This document shows positions 24,520 to 36,838 of a DNA stretch of 64,000 bases, one piece after another. Numbering within the stretch: position 1 is the first letter of the stretch; every line of letters starts with the position of its first letter. The notes below the pieces were generated by a model that ran no database searches, had not been told where the DNA came from, and worked only from the letters and a program-made list of their open reading frames with translations. The translations under genes were made by a program, and so were the position numbers. Source of the DNA: Coriaria nepalensis (Eukaryota > Streptophyta > Magnoliopsida > Cucurbitales > Coriariaceae); the NCBI GenBank assembly GCA_027186245.1, contig CP114497.1, forward strand, positions 3,665,501-3,729,500, in the 5' to 3' direction.

Positions 24520-25545
24520 AAGCTAAAAGAAAATTACATCAAAAATCAAATTTAAGGTATAATTTATAACCAAAAAAATTTAAAAAATATAACTAACCCT
24601 CGAAATAAAATTTTATGTTTAACTATTATTAAAATTAACCCTAAATTAAATATTTATTTATATTTTCAACCTCAAAATTTAAATTTTATATTTATTTATA
24701 TTTTCAACCTCAAAATTTAAATTATATATTTTTTTATCCATTTTATTATTTTAAATCAAAACTTTATCTCTACATCTATTTACCAATACCTCCACAAACC
24801 ACTTTGTTGTGCCCATCGACCACCATGGCTACTCATTGCCCCTGCCTGAACCACTAACACCGATCCAGGTTGTTGCCGTAGACAAACCCGACCATTATTG
24901 TCGCTAATCACTATTACTGTCTTCAACCACCACCATATCATTGGCACTATTGACGTTGATCGACATTGTACCCACCAATTACCACCGACGATCACCACCG
25001 CCAACTACCATAACCATCCAACTACCTTTGCCGACAACTACCACTGTCGTTGACCATCGCTGCTACCAACCATTACCGCCGACCCCTCACTGCTACCAAC
25101 CACCACGGTTGACCCCGCGAGCAGTGACACTGGTGGTCAGTGGTGGATGTGGTCGATTGTGGTGGTCGGTAGCAAAGGCGGGACTAGTAATTATGGTCGG
25201 TGGCTGGCAAAGGTCGGCAATGGTGGTCAACAATAGTGGTAGTGGTAGCCGGTGACAGTCGGTGGTCGATGGTGATGACAAAGTAGTTATTGGAGTTGGT
25301 GGTAAATAGATATAGATAATGAAAAATTTGATTTAAAATAACAAATAGATTAAATTTTAAAATTTTAAGGTTAAAAATAAAAAGAAAAATTTAATTTAGT
25401 TTCAATATTTAAAATAATTAAACAAAATTTAAATTCAGGTATTTATTATATATACATTTTAAAAGTATTTTAGTATAAATTACTTTTTTAAAAAATTGGT
25501 ACGAAATTATATTTTAAAATTAATTTTAGATTTAAATTGTGTTTA
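24520..25545. repeat. Large imperfect foldback element with ACC-rich and GGT-rich arms
   Basis: The left half (24780-25110) is rich in ACC/CAC and the right half (25115-25300) in GGT/GTG. Nearly the whole region pairs with itself. Perfect anchors are ATCTATTTACCA (24774-24785) against 25300-25311 and ATTTTAAATCAAA (24748-24760) against 25327-25339. Looser pairing extends outward through AT-rich arms to about 24520 and 25545. The frames open here on both strands (Thr/Pro-rich or Gly/Val-rich) follow from the triplet bias and are not genes. It may be a foldback transposon or a long-hairpin MITE; the ends and target site are not resolved. Confidence 0.65.
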
Positions 25546-25674
25546 GCCTTTTCATAATTTTCGAGAATTTAGGACTTGTCTTATTCCTATAATTTCTATG
25601 AAGTACGGGTATTTCAAAAGTGAAGTCACAAAAATTTTAAAAAAATCTATAAAATAAAATAAAAAAATCCACGT

Positions 25675-25718
25675 CAATACCAATTGCAATACCAATACCA
25701 ATACCAATACCAATACCA
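25675..25718 (+). repeat. Hexanucleotide (CAATAC)n microsatellite
   Basis: About seven units of CAATAC/ACCAAT, the first two imperfect. Confidence 0.9.
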
Positions 25719-25975
25719 GTGCTTCCTAAGTTATCCTCTCTTTTGATTTAGCAAAGTTAAAAATGAGATCATAAAGAATCAACTCCTCTTTAATTATTAA
25801 CCAAAAGAGAAAAAAAAAATTCTACATAACTTGTTTCGCATGCGAACATTTCAATTGTGGAAAACAATTTATTAAAATTGACAGGAGGAGAGGGCAGCTT
25901 AGTCATTTTAACAAGTCTCTATGGTATTCTCGTAAATTGTCCTCCTAAATAGGGGCAATCAGACAACAAGCCCTG

Positions 25976-26424
25976 TATAAATACATATCCCCTCTTCACC
26001 CTACCCCTTCCTCTCCCTCATAGTCCCTCTCTCTTTCCTTCCTTCCTTCCTTCCTTCTCTCTCTCATCTGCAAAACCCCAATTTCCCTTCTGAGAAACCA
26101 GATTCCAATTTTCAGCCCCCTCCCCAGTTTCCCATCCTCTTCTTTTCTACTCTCCTACATAAAAGTACCTTCTCTCTCTCTCTCCTTTCTATTTTTTATG
26201 TTTTTAACTGTTTTTACCTTCCTTCACACCTCCTTTTTTTTCCTTTCACTTTTTACTATTTACTTTTTACGATCCATATCCTATCCCTCTCTTTCTCTCT
26301 CTCAGAAAACAATGTCTCAATTTGCTTTTTTTTCCTTACGATAAATTTTAAAAACTTTTTCTGGGAAGTTTTTCGTGTTTTTTGTGGGAGCTGACGTGGC
26401 ATGCAATAAAGGAAGGAGGGGGCC
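25976..26424 (+). promoter_or_regulatory. TATA box and long pyrimidine-rich leader with small upstream ORFs
   Basis: TATAAATA at 25976-25983 is a good core promoter for the gene at 26425. The implied leader of about 410 bases contains CT-rich runs, including (TTCC)n at about 26036-26057. Upstream ATGs include 26312 (a 10-codon frame ending TAA at 26342) and 26401 (ATG CAA TAA), which ends 16 bases before the main ATG. Confidence 0.6.
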
Positions 26425-26871
26425 ATGAGCACCAAAACGATGCGTTTACCCCCTCGAAGGGTTATAACGCCTTCGACTTCTTCTAACAAGCGCAAAGAGA
26501 GAGAGAGTTGTGAGCCTTGTAACGCTCTCCAACCGTCAACGCCTAATAAACCATCCAAGCCGACTGCTACTACAACTACGGCTCAATTCGGGTCCGAGCC
26601 GAGTACCTCTAACCAGCTCTTAGCCGGCTATTTAGCTCACGAGTTTCTCTCCAAGGGTACTCTGTTTGGCAAGCCATGGGACCCAACTCCAGGAGAAGAA
26701 GCCGGTGGAGATATTGAGAAGGGAAAGCCGAGCGAGAATGACGTAGGAGCCGAGCTGAAGACAGAATATTACCAAAGGTACGTGGAAGTAGCTCATTTGT
26801 TGAAGAAAGATGGGGCCCACTTACCTGGCATTGTAAATCCGACCCAACTTGCTCACTTTCTACATCTCTAA
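26425..26871 (+). CDS. Plant-specific conserved protein of unknown function, single exon, 148 aa
   Basis: I do not know a name or function for this protein, but its layout matches a plant-specific family. It has a low-complexity Ser/Thr/Pro and basic N-terminal half (1-65), then a conserved core, NQLLAGYLAHEFLSKGTLFG, at about 62-81, an acidic spacer, and a conserved C-terminus with YVEVAHLL, DGAHLPGIVNPTQLAHFL ending near the stop. No signal peptide or transmembrane segment is evident. The start is the first ATG of the frame, a good TATA box lies about 450 bases upstream, and the gene stands alone between transposon-rich DNA and the succinyl-CoA ligase gene. The intact frame and patterned C-terminus make it a real gene; the function is open. 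Confidence 0.8.
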   Translation: MSTKTMRLPPRRVITPSTSSNKRKERESCEPCNALQPSTPNKPSKPTATTTTAQFGSEPSTSNQLLAGYLAHEFLSKGTLFGKPWDPTPGEEAGGDIEKGKPSENDVGAELKTEYYQRYVEVAHLLKKDGAHLPGIVNPTQLAHFLHL

Positions 26872-29369
26872 TTTTGATTTTGATTTTTTATTTCTTTTAT
26901 TTGCATAAAGCTGGCTGTGTAACACGTGGATAATTCCCATAGGCTTCAGTCTGTTTCTCAAGAACTTCTCTTCCTCATTTTTCTTACAACTGTTTTCATT
27001 TTTTCTACATTTTCCTGTTTTTTATATCGTCCATGTAAATTTAAGACATCCTCAAAGTTGATGATCGAAGCAAATCTATTCCTCTTTATTTATTTATTAT
27101 TTATTTATTTATTTTTTACTTAGGTAAAAATAAGAAAATATAATTGGAAGAAATAATCTTTGATTTTTTTATTTCAGAGACTCTTAGATCTTCATAATCC
27201 TTATTTCAGACAGAAATAAATAATATATGATTTGTATTGGAACAAATATAATTGATCGATCTATTCTTTGATTTTCTTTTTCTTACCTTACTTTTTACCG
27301 CTTACGAATAGTAAATTCTCTTAGGAGAAAAAAAAAAATGATCTTAGTTCATTAACTGCATGAAAGCTATGAAATTCATTACTTCAATAGTCAAAATTCG
27401 ATTATTTATTCAAACTCACTCGTTTTGAAAAATAAATTCTTTTTAATATCAGATTTATGTGACATCAACAAAATTTATTTATTTATTTATTTATTTATTT
27501 ATGCCAAATGTAAAGTAAGTAAGTAGCTTGTTAGGCAAAAAATAAATAAAATATAGTAGTTTTGAGTTGAAGATTTAGGGTTGACTGATGGCGAGATGAA
27601 AGTCTGGAATCCTCGAAAACACATGATGTATTATTAAGTTCATTTTTTAAAAAGATAATTACTTATCTTTAAGTGAAAAAATAAATGATATTAATTTTTA
27701 ATTTATTAAATAATAATAATTATTAATAATTAATAATATATAAAATATGTATTATATTATTAATATTTAATGAATTATTTTAAAACTTTTATTTTATTTA
27801 AAATTATTTTTTTTAAATAAGTTTTTTAGTTCACGGGTCGAACCGGATTCACAGGCTAAAACAGGCACATAGCCCGAAACAAGCTCTCAAGTCGGCATTG
27901 CATGTTTATGATCTATTACTATATTTGTATCGTACTATATTCTTATTTTTAGGTACGGACATAAACATAGCACGTGCCCATCCATACTAAACACAACACA
28001 ACATAATCCGTATCATTCCTAAATCATATCGTGCCGGTGCAAATCACCGCCTCTATTTATCTCCATAAAGATAGTGTTGTGATACAGAATGTTAAAATAA
28101 GAACAATATTAGTCTATTTTTTTCCTAAGTCCAAATATTTTACATATATAAGTTGCTAATAATGATGATATGAACTTTTAAAAAAAATTGTATAAAATTC
28201 TTGTATAGATCTGGTCAGGGCGCGGCGAAGTTAGGAGAAATATTTAGGTTGAGAAGAAAGAAAAAAAAAAAAAAATTATATATATATATATATATTTTTT
28301 TTTTTTAAATTTTTTTTGATGGGTACTATTTAATTCTTAAAAAAATTATAAGTAATTAATTTATTAATTTAAAGAAGATTATGATAGCTATTGGATTAAA
28401 AAAAAATGATGATAAGAGTTGAATTTAAATAAACCTAAAATTAGTACTTAAATTAAGCACTTTTACTACTAAAGTAATTTTGCCATCAAAACTTTTCAAA
28501 AAAAAAAAAATCCAAATATATATAATTATTATATTAAAGTAAATTACACTTTGGCCAAAACTAGGGTGAATATTAAGGAAAGTTGAAGGCAGATCGCACC
28601 AGCTCTTGCGATCCTTAGATCTGGTCTCCGATGAATAACAAACATCATTTCTACTTAATACGTTATAGACTTTATTTTCTGAAGTTAGTCTAAATAAGAT
28701 TTTCTCAAATCTATATAATTTCGGGAAAATAAATAAATAAATCCACTTCGTAATATATTTATATTGAACATTTCAATATTGTGGAAGGCATCGTTGCTTT
28801 AAAAATATTGATGATGCAATTGTCCTGGTCAACGGTCAACCAAGATTTAACAAACCTTAGTTATTTTCTTTTTTTTTTTTTTTTTTGCTAAAAACTTTCT
28901 TCTTCCAAATTTCTTTCACTATTAAAACTTTTTAAAATACATATTTAAATTATAAATTACATATTTATTTTCATGTGTTAATAATACTTGTTGCATTATT
29001 TAGACACTTGTAGTAATTAGTTTATTAATTAATTTAATCAACAATCTAATCAATAAACGAATTAAATTCGATTTCTAGTTCGATGTTCGGTCGGATTCTA
29101 AATAATAATGGCATATACAATTTCCGATTATGATTGTTAACACATTTGGAAATATTTGATTATGCTTGTATGAAGACTATAATTGATTTGCCCATAATAA
29201 TTGATTGGATTTCACATTAGATTGCAACAGAGAAATATTAGTGTTCTTGAAACATACCCATGGCTTGAATTCCGATTTAAGATTATTTTTTATGTATTTC
29301 TTGATTAATTGTATATACTTTTTTGATGTTTATATTTGATATGCCTTAAAATCAAACATGTCCTTGATG
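26872..29369. other. AT-rich intergenic region
   Basis: The 3' UTR of the preceding gene lies at the start, followed by AT-rich DNA. Notable points are (TTTA)n near 27087-27116 and 27475-27500, a GC-richer patch at 27835-28045 with repeated phrases such as ACACAACACAACATAATCCG (resembling a worn DNA transposon), and an A-run/(TA)n/T-run at about 28260-28312 that is nearly self-complementary. No gene seen. Confidence 0.45.
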
Positions 29370-30060
29370 GATGGAAAACTAATATATATATATATTATAT
29401 TGATTAAAACTCAATTTTAGACTTAAACTTAAAAATAATGAATAATCCTAATTATAATATGATTTTTATTATTTTATTTGATTATATTTTTAAATTTTTT
29501 AAATTTGAAAATTACTCGGAAAAAAAATAAAAAAATAAAGATAAAAAAGTCATTTATTAAAAAGTTCTTAATAAAAAAATTATAATATATAAAATAAAAA
29601 ATTATAAAAATTATAAAGAACATAATATGAATATTTATTCAATATTGAAATAAAAATCCTAATATTATATTTACTGGATATATATATATATATATATTTA
29701 GAAATCAAATTAAGAAATGTGACAGTACATAATTGGATGCTGATTTTTCCATCCTTTCTTTTTATCTATCTTGTTTTCATATTCATCTTAACCGCTTCTT
29801 ATCTTCATGTATAACCCTCTCCATTTCCTATAGTAGTCTTCTGCCATTGTTATCTTTGTTTCTCTCAAATTACTCTTCCTCACGATCCAAGTTATATATA
29901 TATTATTACATCGATTAAAACTCAAACTTAAACTTATATATATATAATAAAAAATTATAAAGAGCTGAATATGAATATTTATTGAATATTCAAATAAAAA
30001 TCATAATATTATTCTATTTACTTGATATTTTTTTCAGAAATCAGATTAAAAAATACCCTT
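29370..30060 (+). repeat. Diverged direct duplication in AT-rich DNA
   Basis: Blocks from 29390-29720 recur at 29895-30060 in the same order and direction: GATTAAAACTCAA, AAAAATTATAAAGA, ATATGAATATTTATT, AATATTATATTTACT-like and AGAAATCAGATTAA-like. The copies differ by many indels and are separated by about 180 bases. Confidence 0.55.
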
Positions 30061-30499
30061 ACTTTTATAAAATAAAATAAAATAAAATTGAGTCGATTTT
30101 CGAAATTTGATTTTTAATAAAAAAAATTGTATATTATATGAAATCTATAATTTTTATTGCCTTAAAATTTTGTATTTTATGAACGCTCAAGCAAACTGAA
30201 ACTTGAATCGTATGAATTTAATAGAGAGAGGGTACTAGTTTAACAAGTAATTCCTCGAATCTCGGAAGAAAAATGAAATATAAAAAACTATAGGGGTCAA
30301 AGTCAAAATATAGGCAAAATGGCCCAAGTTAGGGGTCTGTTACTCTTCTTCGTGACCTGATCATCTCTGCCTCCGGCCAGAAGAGCGAATACTTCCCCCT
30401 GTCTCTTTCTCTCTCCTCCGCCTGAACTTCGAGAGCTCCATCTCTAGGGTTTCCGTACATATCGTCCCTGATCATTTCTCCTCTAAAGCTCAAACAAGC

Positions 30500-33400
30500 A
30501 TGGTGAGAGGGTCGCTCAGCAGGCTTGTCTCTCGCTCTATCTCTGTCGCCGGGAAATGGCAGCAACAACAGCTCCGTCGACTAAATATTCACGAGTATCA
30601 GGTTCTCTCTCTTCTCCTCTCGACCGTTTGCTGATGAACACATACTGTTGATTCCGATTCCTCTTCGTGTTCGGAAGTCGAAAGTTGCAGGAGAATATAT
30701 GAAAGTGAAATAGTTTTTTCCATTTTTTTAATAGGTTTTTTTCTGCGAGATCGAAACTGGCACAATTGCATCCATAAATTTATCATTGCCCTCATGTTTA
30801 GTTTATGGTGCCGAATGTCGCATTCTTGTAGTTGTGAAAGGACAGTAGGCTTTCTCTGTATTTTGGCATAATTTCTACTGCGGCAAAGGTGTTACGGGGA
30901 AGAGATTCATAGAATAGCGGAGAAAAACATACAGCTAGCTTTTGCATTTTTTTCGGGATACTGACACTCAAATGTACTGATTTAATTATTTATTTCTTTC
31001 TTTCTTCTTTGAGATCAGGGGGCTGAGCTGATGGGTAAATATGGGGTCAATGTGCCGAAAGGTATAGCTGCTGGTTCTCTCGATGAAGTCAAAAAGGCTG
31101 TGCAGTCAGTTTTCCCTGGTGCCAAAGAGGTGGCTGTTGGATATCTAAGGATTTCTTCTGTTGTGATTTGTTGAAAGAAGCATATTATCATTTTGAGCTG
31201 CCAAAATCTTTTGAAATGGATTGGTCAATCATTTCTTACAAGTGGTTGACAATAATCGTTTTTGTCATGATTGCAAGTTAAACAATGTTGATTTTGTACG
31301 AGCACATTATTTACATGGTGTCACAAGAGGAGCAATGCTAACTTCAATTCTTGTGCAGTTGGTAGTCAAAAGTCAAATATTGGCTGGTGGAAGAGGTTTG
31401 GGAACATTTAAAAGTGGGCTTCAGGGTGGAGTTCACATCGTTAAGACTGAGCAGGTTGAAGAGATAGCTGGTATGACTGCTGTCTTCTTTTCCCATAATT
31501 TGGTGGAATAAATCTCTCTGTTTCTAATTTTCTGAGACCATTCAGTGAAAGTTCTCATTAATCTATGGCACTGTATTTCAGTGTGTTTCATAAAACAGAT
31601 TTTGTGTTACATGTAGGAGCATTTCTCATGCCATCTTTTCAGATCCTGATCTCTGCCACAATATTTTTTGAGTTTGTTAAAATATAAAGAGAAAATTCTT
31701 GATACATTTTTTAATATGTAGACACTTCAAAAAAATTGATCTGTCCCTGGAAATCTTTTAATAGATGACTGAGTGATTGCCGAAAGACATCATGAGTGGC
31801 TTATTTCATTCCAGTTCTGCAACTTGATTTCGCTGGATGAAACTACACCAAGGTCCAAAATTCACACCAGCATGTTCATTGTGGTAGATGTCATGTCAAT
31901 GACTATGACTTGGAATATGATATTTGTGAGTCTGGTTAAACCAAAATTAAATATATTTACTTCGATTAATTAATATCAATTTGGAGGTCTAGCATTTATA
32001 ATTCACCCATTTATTAGCTGGAACAGATATTGTGTAAAATGCCGCTACTCTTTTATACATACCATTCTGAATCTCATCAGTAATGTTTCAAAATAATTAG
32101 AGATTTACATTTAAGTTTAATTGTCGACAATTGATAGAAGACCTTTTGTTGCGAACTTAAGAAATCCCAAAGCAAATGTAAATGTTCGCCCACCTTGCTA
32201 CCTTTTGTTGCCTTAATGAAGATGAGTGTTAGTGCTTCCTCTGTTGGTAAGTTGATATCAATTGGTTTCTCTCTTCCCTTACCTATGTACCAGGCTGTTA
32301 TTATATAGTCATGATTACATGGGCCCGATTAGGTTGATCTTGCTTAGGTTGAATCAACGGTGAACTTGATGGTTAAATTGTTAGTTTATAAATGGTTATG
32401 TCGTACTCATGGGTATCACCTTGTAAATTTGCATATCCGATACTTTGTGCTGGTGGATTTTATAATTTTTTAGATGAAATAATTTCGAGAGGAATTAACT
32501 CTTCAGTGTCCTTTTGAATATAGAGTAACGTTTCTCCACATTTTGATTTTGTATTTGCATTGCCTGCAGGAAAGATGCTGGGACAGATATTAGTCACAAA
32601 ACAAACTGGTGCCCAAGGCAAAGTAGTCAGCAAGGTTTAACACTTTTTGCCCTTTCGATTTGGTGTATATGCCTTAAATGTGATTGTGTCTGCTCACTGC
32701 TATAGTTTTCATGTTCTTGAATTTAGTACCGAAATTACTTTTCTCATACTTTGCTCAATTTTATCTCTTTTGTTGATTTTCAGTGGTGTAATGTTTGTGT
32801 CCGATGATTTATGTTGCTTGATTCAGATATAAGTATTCCTATCAAGGAAAGTAGTGGGATAATGCATCATTGCATTGTAGGACAGAGTCATGTCTTTGTA
32901 GAACATTGACCTCAAATGTAAAAGACTTTGTTTTTGATTTGTATAATCTGTATTCTAGATTTCAAAATAACAATAATATAATGGAAAATTTTAAAAAGTT
33001 TGTTTCCCTAGAATAAGACTCATTTTTATGTTTGACTATTGTGTTCTATTTTGTGTCTCCTGTTATCTTTCTCTAAGCATCTTAAAAGTGGTAGTTATAC
33101 AAAGATATATTTGTTAAGTACATTCAGATATATGTGTGTGTGTGTGTGTGGTATCATTTTCTTAATTATTCTCAGTTATAATCTCTGTGGCTTACCTTAA
33201 TGGTAAATTGTAATTAGATTCATGTCAGGGACAATTTGAGCGAGTCCTGTAGTGACTAATCTTTCTTTATGTTTTGTTGCATCGCACCTAAGTTAAGTAG
33301 GCATCTTGAATTATTCTGTAGCATGATAGGGTACTGCTTATCTAGGGCCTGTAAAAGCATGGACAGATTCAATAATGGTGATATAAGGATGCCCATGCTA

Positions 33401-35632
33401 GATTCCAACAATTGATTTTGCATTACAATTAATAGGAGATGTGTATTGAAATTGCTACTGATGTTTTTGTTGCAGTGTCAAGAGTCGAGACGGTCCCATA
33501 TTAGAAAAATAAATTCTTTATTTTTCTCATTCACTTTTTCTGTTTTTTTTCCTGTGTCTGCTATTTATATGTTTTTCTATTATTTGTTAAGTTTTGGTTG
33601 GGAGGTATCATTGATTGATTCTTTTGGCTTTCCTTGTACAGGTTTATTTGTGCGAGAAGTTGTCACTTGTTAATGAAATGTACTTTGCAATCACTCTAGA
33701 TCGTAAAAGCGCTGGTCCGGTACATCTCTAGATCAATTGTACTGTTTTATGTTTGGTTGGTTTTATTATTTACATTTTCAATGGTTTGTTTAGCCTGTTA
33801 TGATAGATTCTGGTTCAAAATAATTGGTGTATATGTAGATGCTTATCTGCATTGTTTGTTTCCCAGCTTATAATTGCTTGTAGCAAGGGAGGAACCAGCA
33901 TTGAAGATCTTGCAGAGAAATTCCCAGATATGATTATCAAGGTTGTAATTGCCTTCTTTTGGCAGTATCATGAAGGAAATTTATTATTCCCTTTTCATAT
34001 TTGTGACATGACGTATTCTTCTTGATACCTTTGTTCACTGGGATAGGTACCTATTGATGTTTTCAAAGGGATTACTGATGAAGATGCTGCAAAGGTTGTG
34101 GATGGCTTGGATCTCAAAGGGGCTGAGAGAAATGATTCAATTGAACAAGTGAAGAAATTGTATAAGCTCTTTGTTGAATGTGACTGCACATTATTGGAAG
34201 TAAGCATCAATTTCTAAAGAGAAACTCAATTTTGAATATTTTTATGTAATCTCATGTCCTTTAGCCAAAAGAGAGAAAATCTAATATCGTTTCCCTTTGA
34301 CAGATCAATCCACTCGCAGAAACTTCTGATAATCAGCTGGTAGCTGCTGATGCTAAGTTAAACTTTGATGATAATGCTGCTTTCCGTCAGAAAGCAATAT
34401 TTGCTCTCCGTGATCCAACACAGGAGGATCCTCGTGAGGTGTGGTTTCTTTTCTTTAAATGTATGTGGACAACATATTCTTGATCAGCTGAAGTCAAAAA
34501 AGTAAATGATATGGCCATGACTTGTTGTCAAATGTGGTTTAAATGGTTTAAGCCATGGGAAATAAAAAGGTTACTAGTGAGTGGGCTACCCATCATTCTG
34601 TTACCTACTGTTGAGAGAGCCATCCCTGAACAGTTGATTGCATAGAGAAACTGAGAGGGAGAGTTTATCTCATGTATTGCTTGTAAAATCCCTCCGTCAC
34701 TGTCCTCAACCGTGACCTTATTTGGCAGACATGTACAGAAGTACTTGTGTAAAGTGTACGTGTCTATTAGATCTCTTTTGATGTGCAGTTGTCTATTCAT
34801 AATTTCACAGGTGGCTGCTGCAAAAGCAGACTTGAATTACATTGGTTTGGATGGAGAAATTGGTTGCATGGTGAATGGTGCAGGATTAGCAATGGCTACC
34901 ATGGATATAATTAAGTTACACGGGGGAACTCCTGCCAATTTTCTGGATGTTGGTGGAAATGCGTCTGAAGAACAGGTAAAGTTTTGAAACGAGCATCTTC
35001 TCTTTTTTAATGTCACTAGTCTTTTTTGTGTTCTTTTCTTTTGACCATTATTTTTAGTTCTCTTTTATTTGGGCATTTGTATTCTCTCGAGCTTGATTAG
35101 ATTTTGGTTTGTAATTGCAGTACAAGTCAATTTTCTGTTGTTTTCCAGGCTAATTATTGAATTGTGCGATACAGGTGGTTGAAGCATTCAAGATATTGAC
35201 TTCCGATGACAAGGTGAAAGCAATTTTGGTGAACATATTTGGAGGGATAATGAAATGTGATGTGATAGCAAGTGGAATCGTCAATGCTGCCAAACTGGTG
35301 AGGCTTGCACTATATTTTATTTTTCAGAAGTCATCCACATCTGCACAAGAATTTCTTAGAATTAATCAGTATCAATCTCGTGTCGAAGGTTTCATTGAAA
35401 GTACCTGTGGTTGTTCGTCTGGAGGGCACAAACGTCGATCAAGGAAAACGGATTTTGAAGGTACCTAAAAAATCTGTTACAAATTTTCCACTCCCTATTA
35501 TTAGAAAACATTACACTTTTGTACTGAAATTTTCTCGTTAATGGGGCTTTGCAGGAAAGTGGTATGGCATTAATAACAGCAGAAGATCTAGATGATGCTG
35601 CAGAGAAAGCAGTTAAAGCATCTCACAACTGA
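30500..35632 (+). CDS. Succinate-CoA ligase [ADP-forming] subunit beta, mitochondrial, complete, 12 exons
   Basis: The beta subunit pairs with the alpha subunit to convert succinyl-CoA plus ADP and Pi to succinate plus ATP in the matrix (TCA cycle). Exons: 30500-30601, 31019-31129, 31359-31470, 32570-32634, 33642-33719, 33867-33941, 34047-34199, 34304-34438, 34811-34975, 35175-35297, 35389-35460 and 35555-35632. They total 1269 nt, or 422 aa, against about 421 in Arabidopsis. The Arg/Ser-rich first 27 residues look like a mitochondrial presequence. [17 protein letters not shown] begins the ATP-grasp domain, followed by [29 protein letters not shown] and [13 protein letters not shown]. The C-terminal ligase domain has [40 protein letters not shown] and [17 protein letters not shown]. 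Intron 3 (about 1.1 kb) and intron 4 (about 1.0 kb) are long; intron 4 holds a (TG)n run at about 33131-33149. Confidence 0.96.
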
Positions 35633-35827
35633 GAGGAAATGTAGTCAATCGTCTCCTCTTTCCTTTTTTTTTTTCCCTTTCCTCATAGTTTTACAATTAC
35701 ATATGATGATTCTTTTTTCTGTCGGAATCAAATCTCTTTTGGTTGTGTTTACTCCGTCCATTCGAAAATTTGGATACTTCCAGGGGATGGAAGTGTTGGC
35801 CGGAGGAAAATTCTTATTGAAGTCTGT

Positions 35828-35898
35828 CAATACTGAAACACTTTTGTCATTCAATACTGAAACACTTTTGTCATTCAATACTGAAACACTTTCGTCCC
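35828..35898 (+). repeat. 24-bp tandem repeat, about 3 copies, in the 3' flank of the succinyl-CoA ligase gene
   Basis: CAATACTGAAACACTTTTGTCATT is repeated head to tail almost three times, the last copy with one substitution. It lies about 200 bases after the stop codon, so it could be in the 3' UTR. Confidence 0.9.
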
Positions 35899-35899
35899 A

Positions 35900-36838
35900 T
35901 TGAACTTAAGAGGGGACCTACATAAGCGAAGTCCAGCCTTCATTACCTACACTTCCAAGCAAGGAAAAACTCGTAATCAAAGCAATCACCAAATCACATC
36001 AGTAGAGTAATACCTAAAATACCTCCTTCTTAAGTAGCAAAATCCTTCCTTAAATACATGACTTTATGGTTGTTAACTTTCTATCCTTTTTACTAATCGT
36101 TATATTTGTCATCAAAATATAGAGAGCACTTAAAAAAATATATATTTATAAGTAGATCAATTGTTTATAAATATAAATATGTTCAAAATGTATCTATAAA
36201 TAAAAAATAATTAAAATCTTTATTTTGATATTTATAAAAATAAATAAAAAAGTACTTAAAAAAATAAATATTAAACAAAAGGACTCGTAATATAAAAATA
36301 GGTAAATTTAATTACTTATAAGTTCTACCAAAAGGACTCGTAGTATTTTACTTCTCTGTTTATTTCCTTGAAGTTTCTTGTATTGAGTTATGTATTCAGC
36401 GGTACATTTCACATATAAGATACATTTTTTAGCTATTTTCTATGTAAGAAAATCATTTAATTTGCCGATGGAAATTTTTCAAGACAACGTTTGAAAAATT
36501 GGTCACTTAGAAAATGGATAAATTGAGACTATTCTTTCAAACTTTAATATAATTACGATGGACATCATAGTTTCTTGTGTTTGTGTTTATATGCATATAC
36601 TACGATGGAATTGTTACTTGTGTTTATAGACATATACTACGATAGAGAATGGAAAGATGATGAGACTTTAAAGTCAAAATATTGATTACTGAAGGACTTA
36701 TCAATAATGAAAGTGTTGCGGTTGAGACTAATATAAGTTTTAATGAATTATTGGAGGTCGTCTATAATTCTATCAATGTTATCGAAATGAATTTGGTTTG
36801 GAACTATCATACAAGCCAATATCCCCTTTATATATGAG
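35900..36838. other. Intergenic spacer
   Basis: AT-rich DNA without recognisable genes. AAAAGGACTCGTA occurs twice (about 36278 and 36341). Confidence 0.4.

Noticed and set aside
24780..25281. Thr/Pro-rich and Gly/Val-rich open frames on both strands
   Set aside because: They follow from the ACC/GGT triplet bias of the foldback arms and have no gene context.
31221..31511. 96-residue frame as an independent gene
   Set aside because: It is exon 3 of the succinyl-CoA ligase gene read through from the preceding intron.
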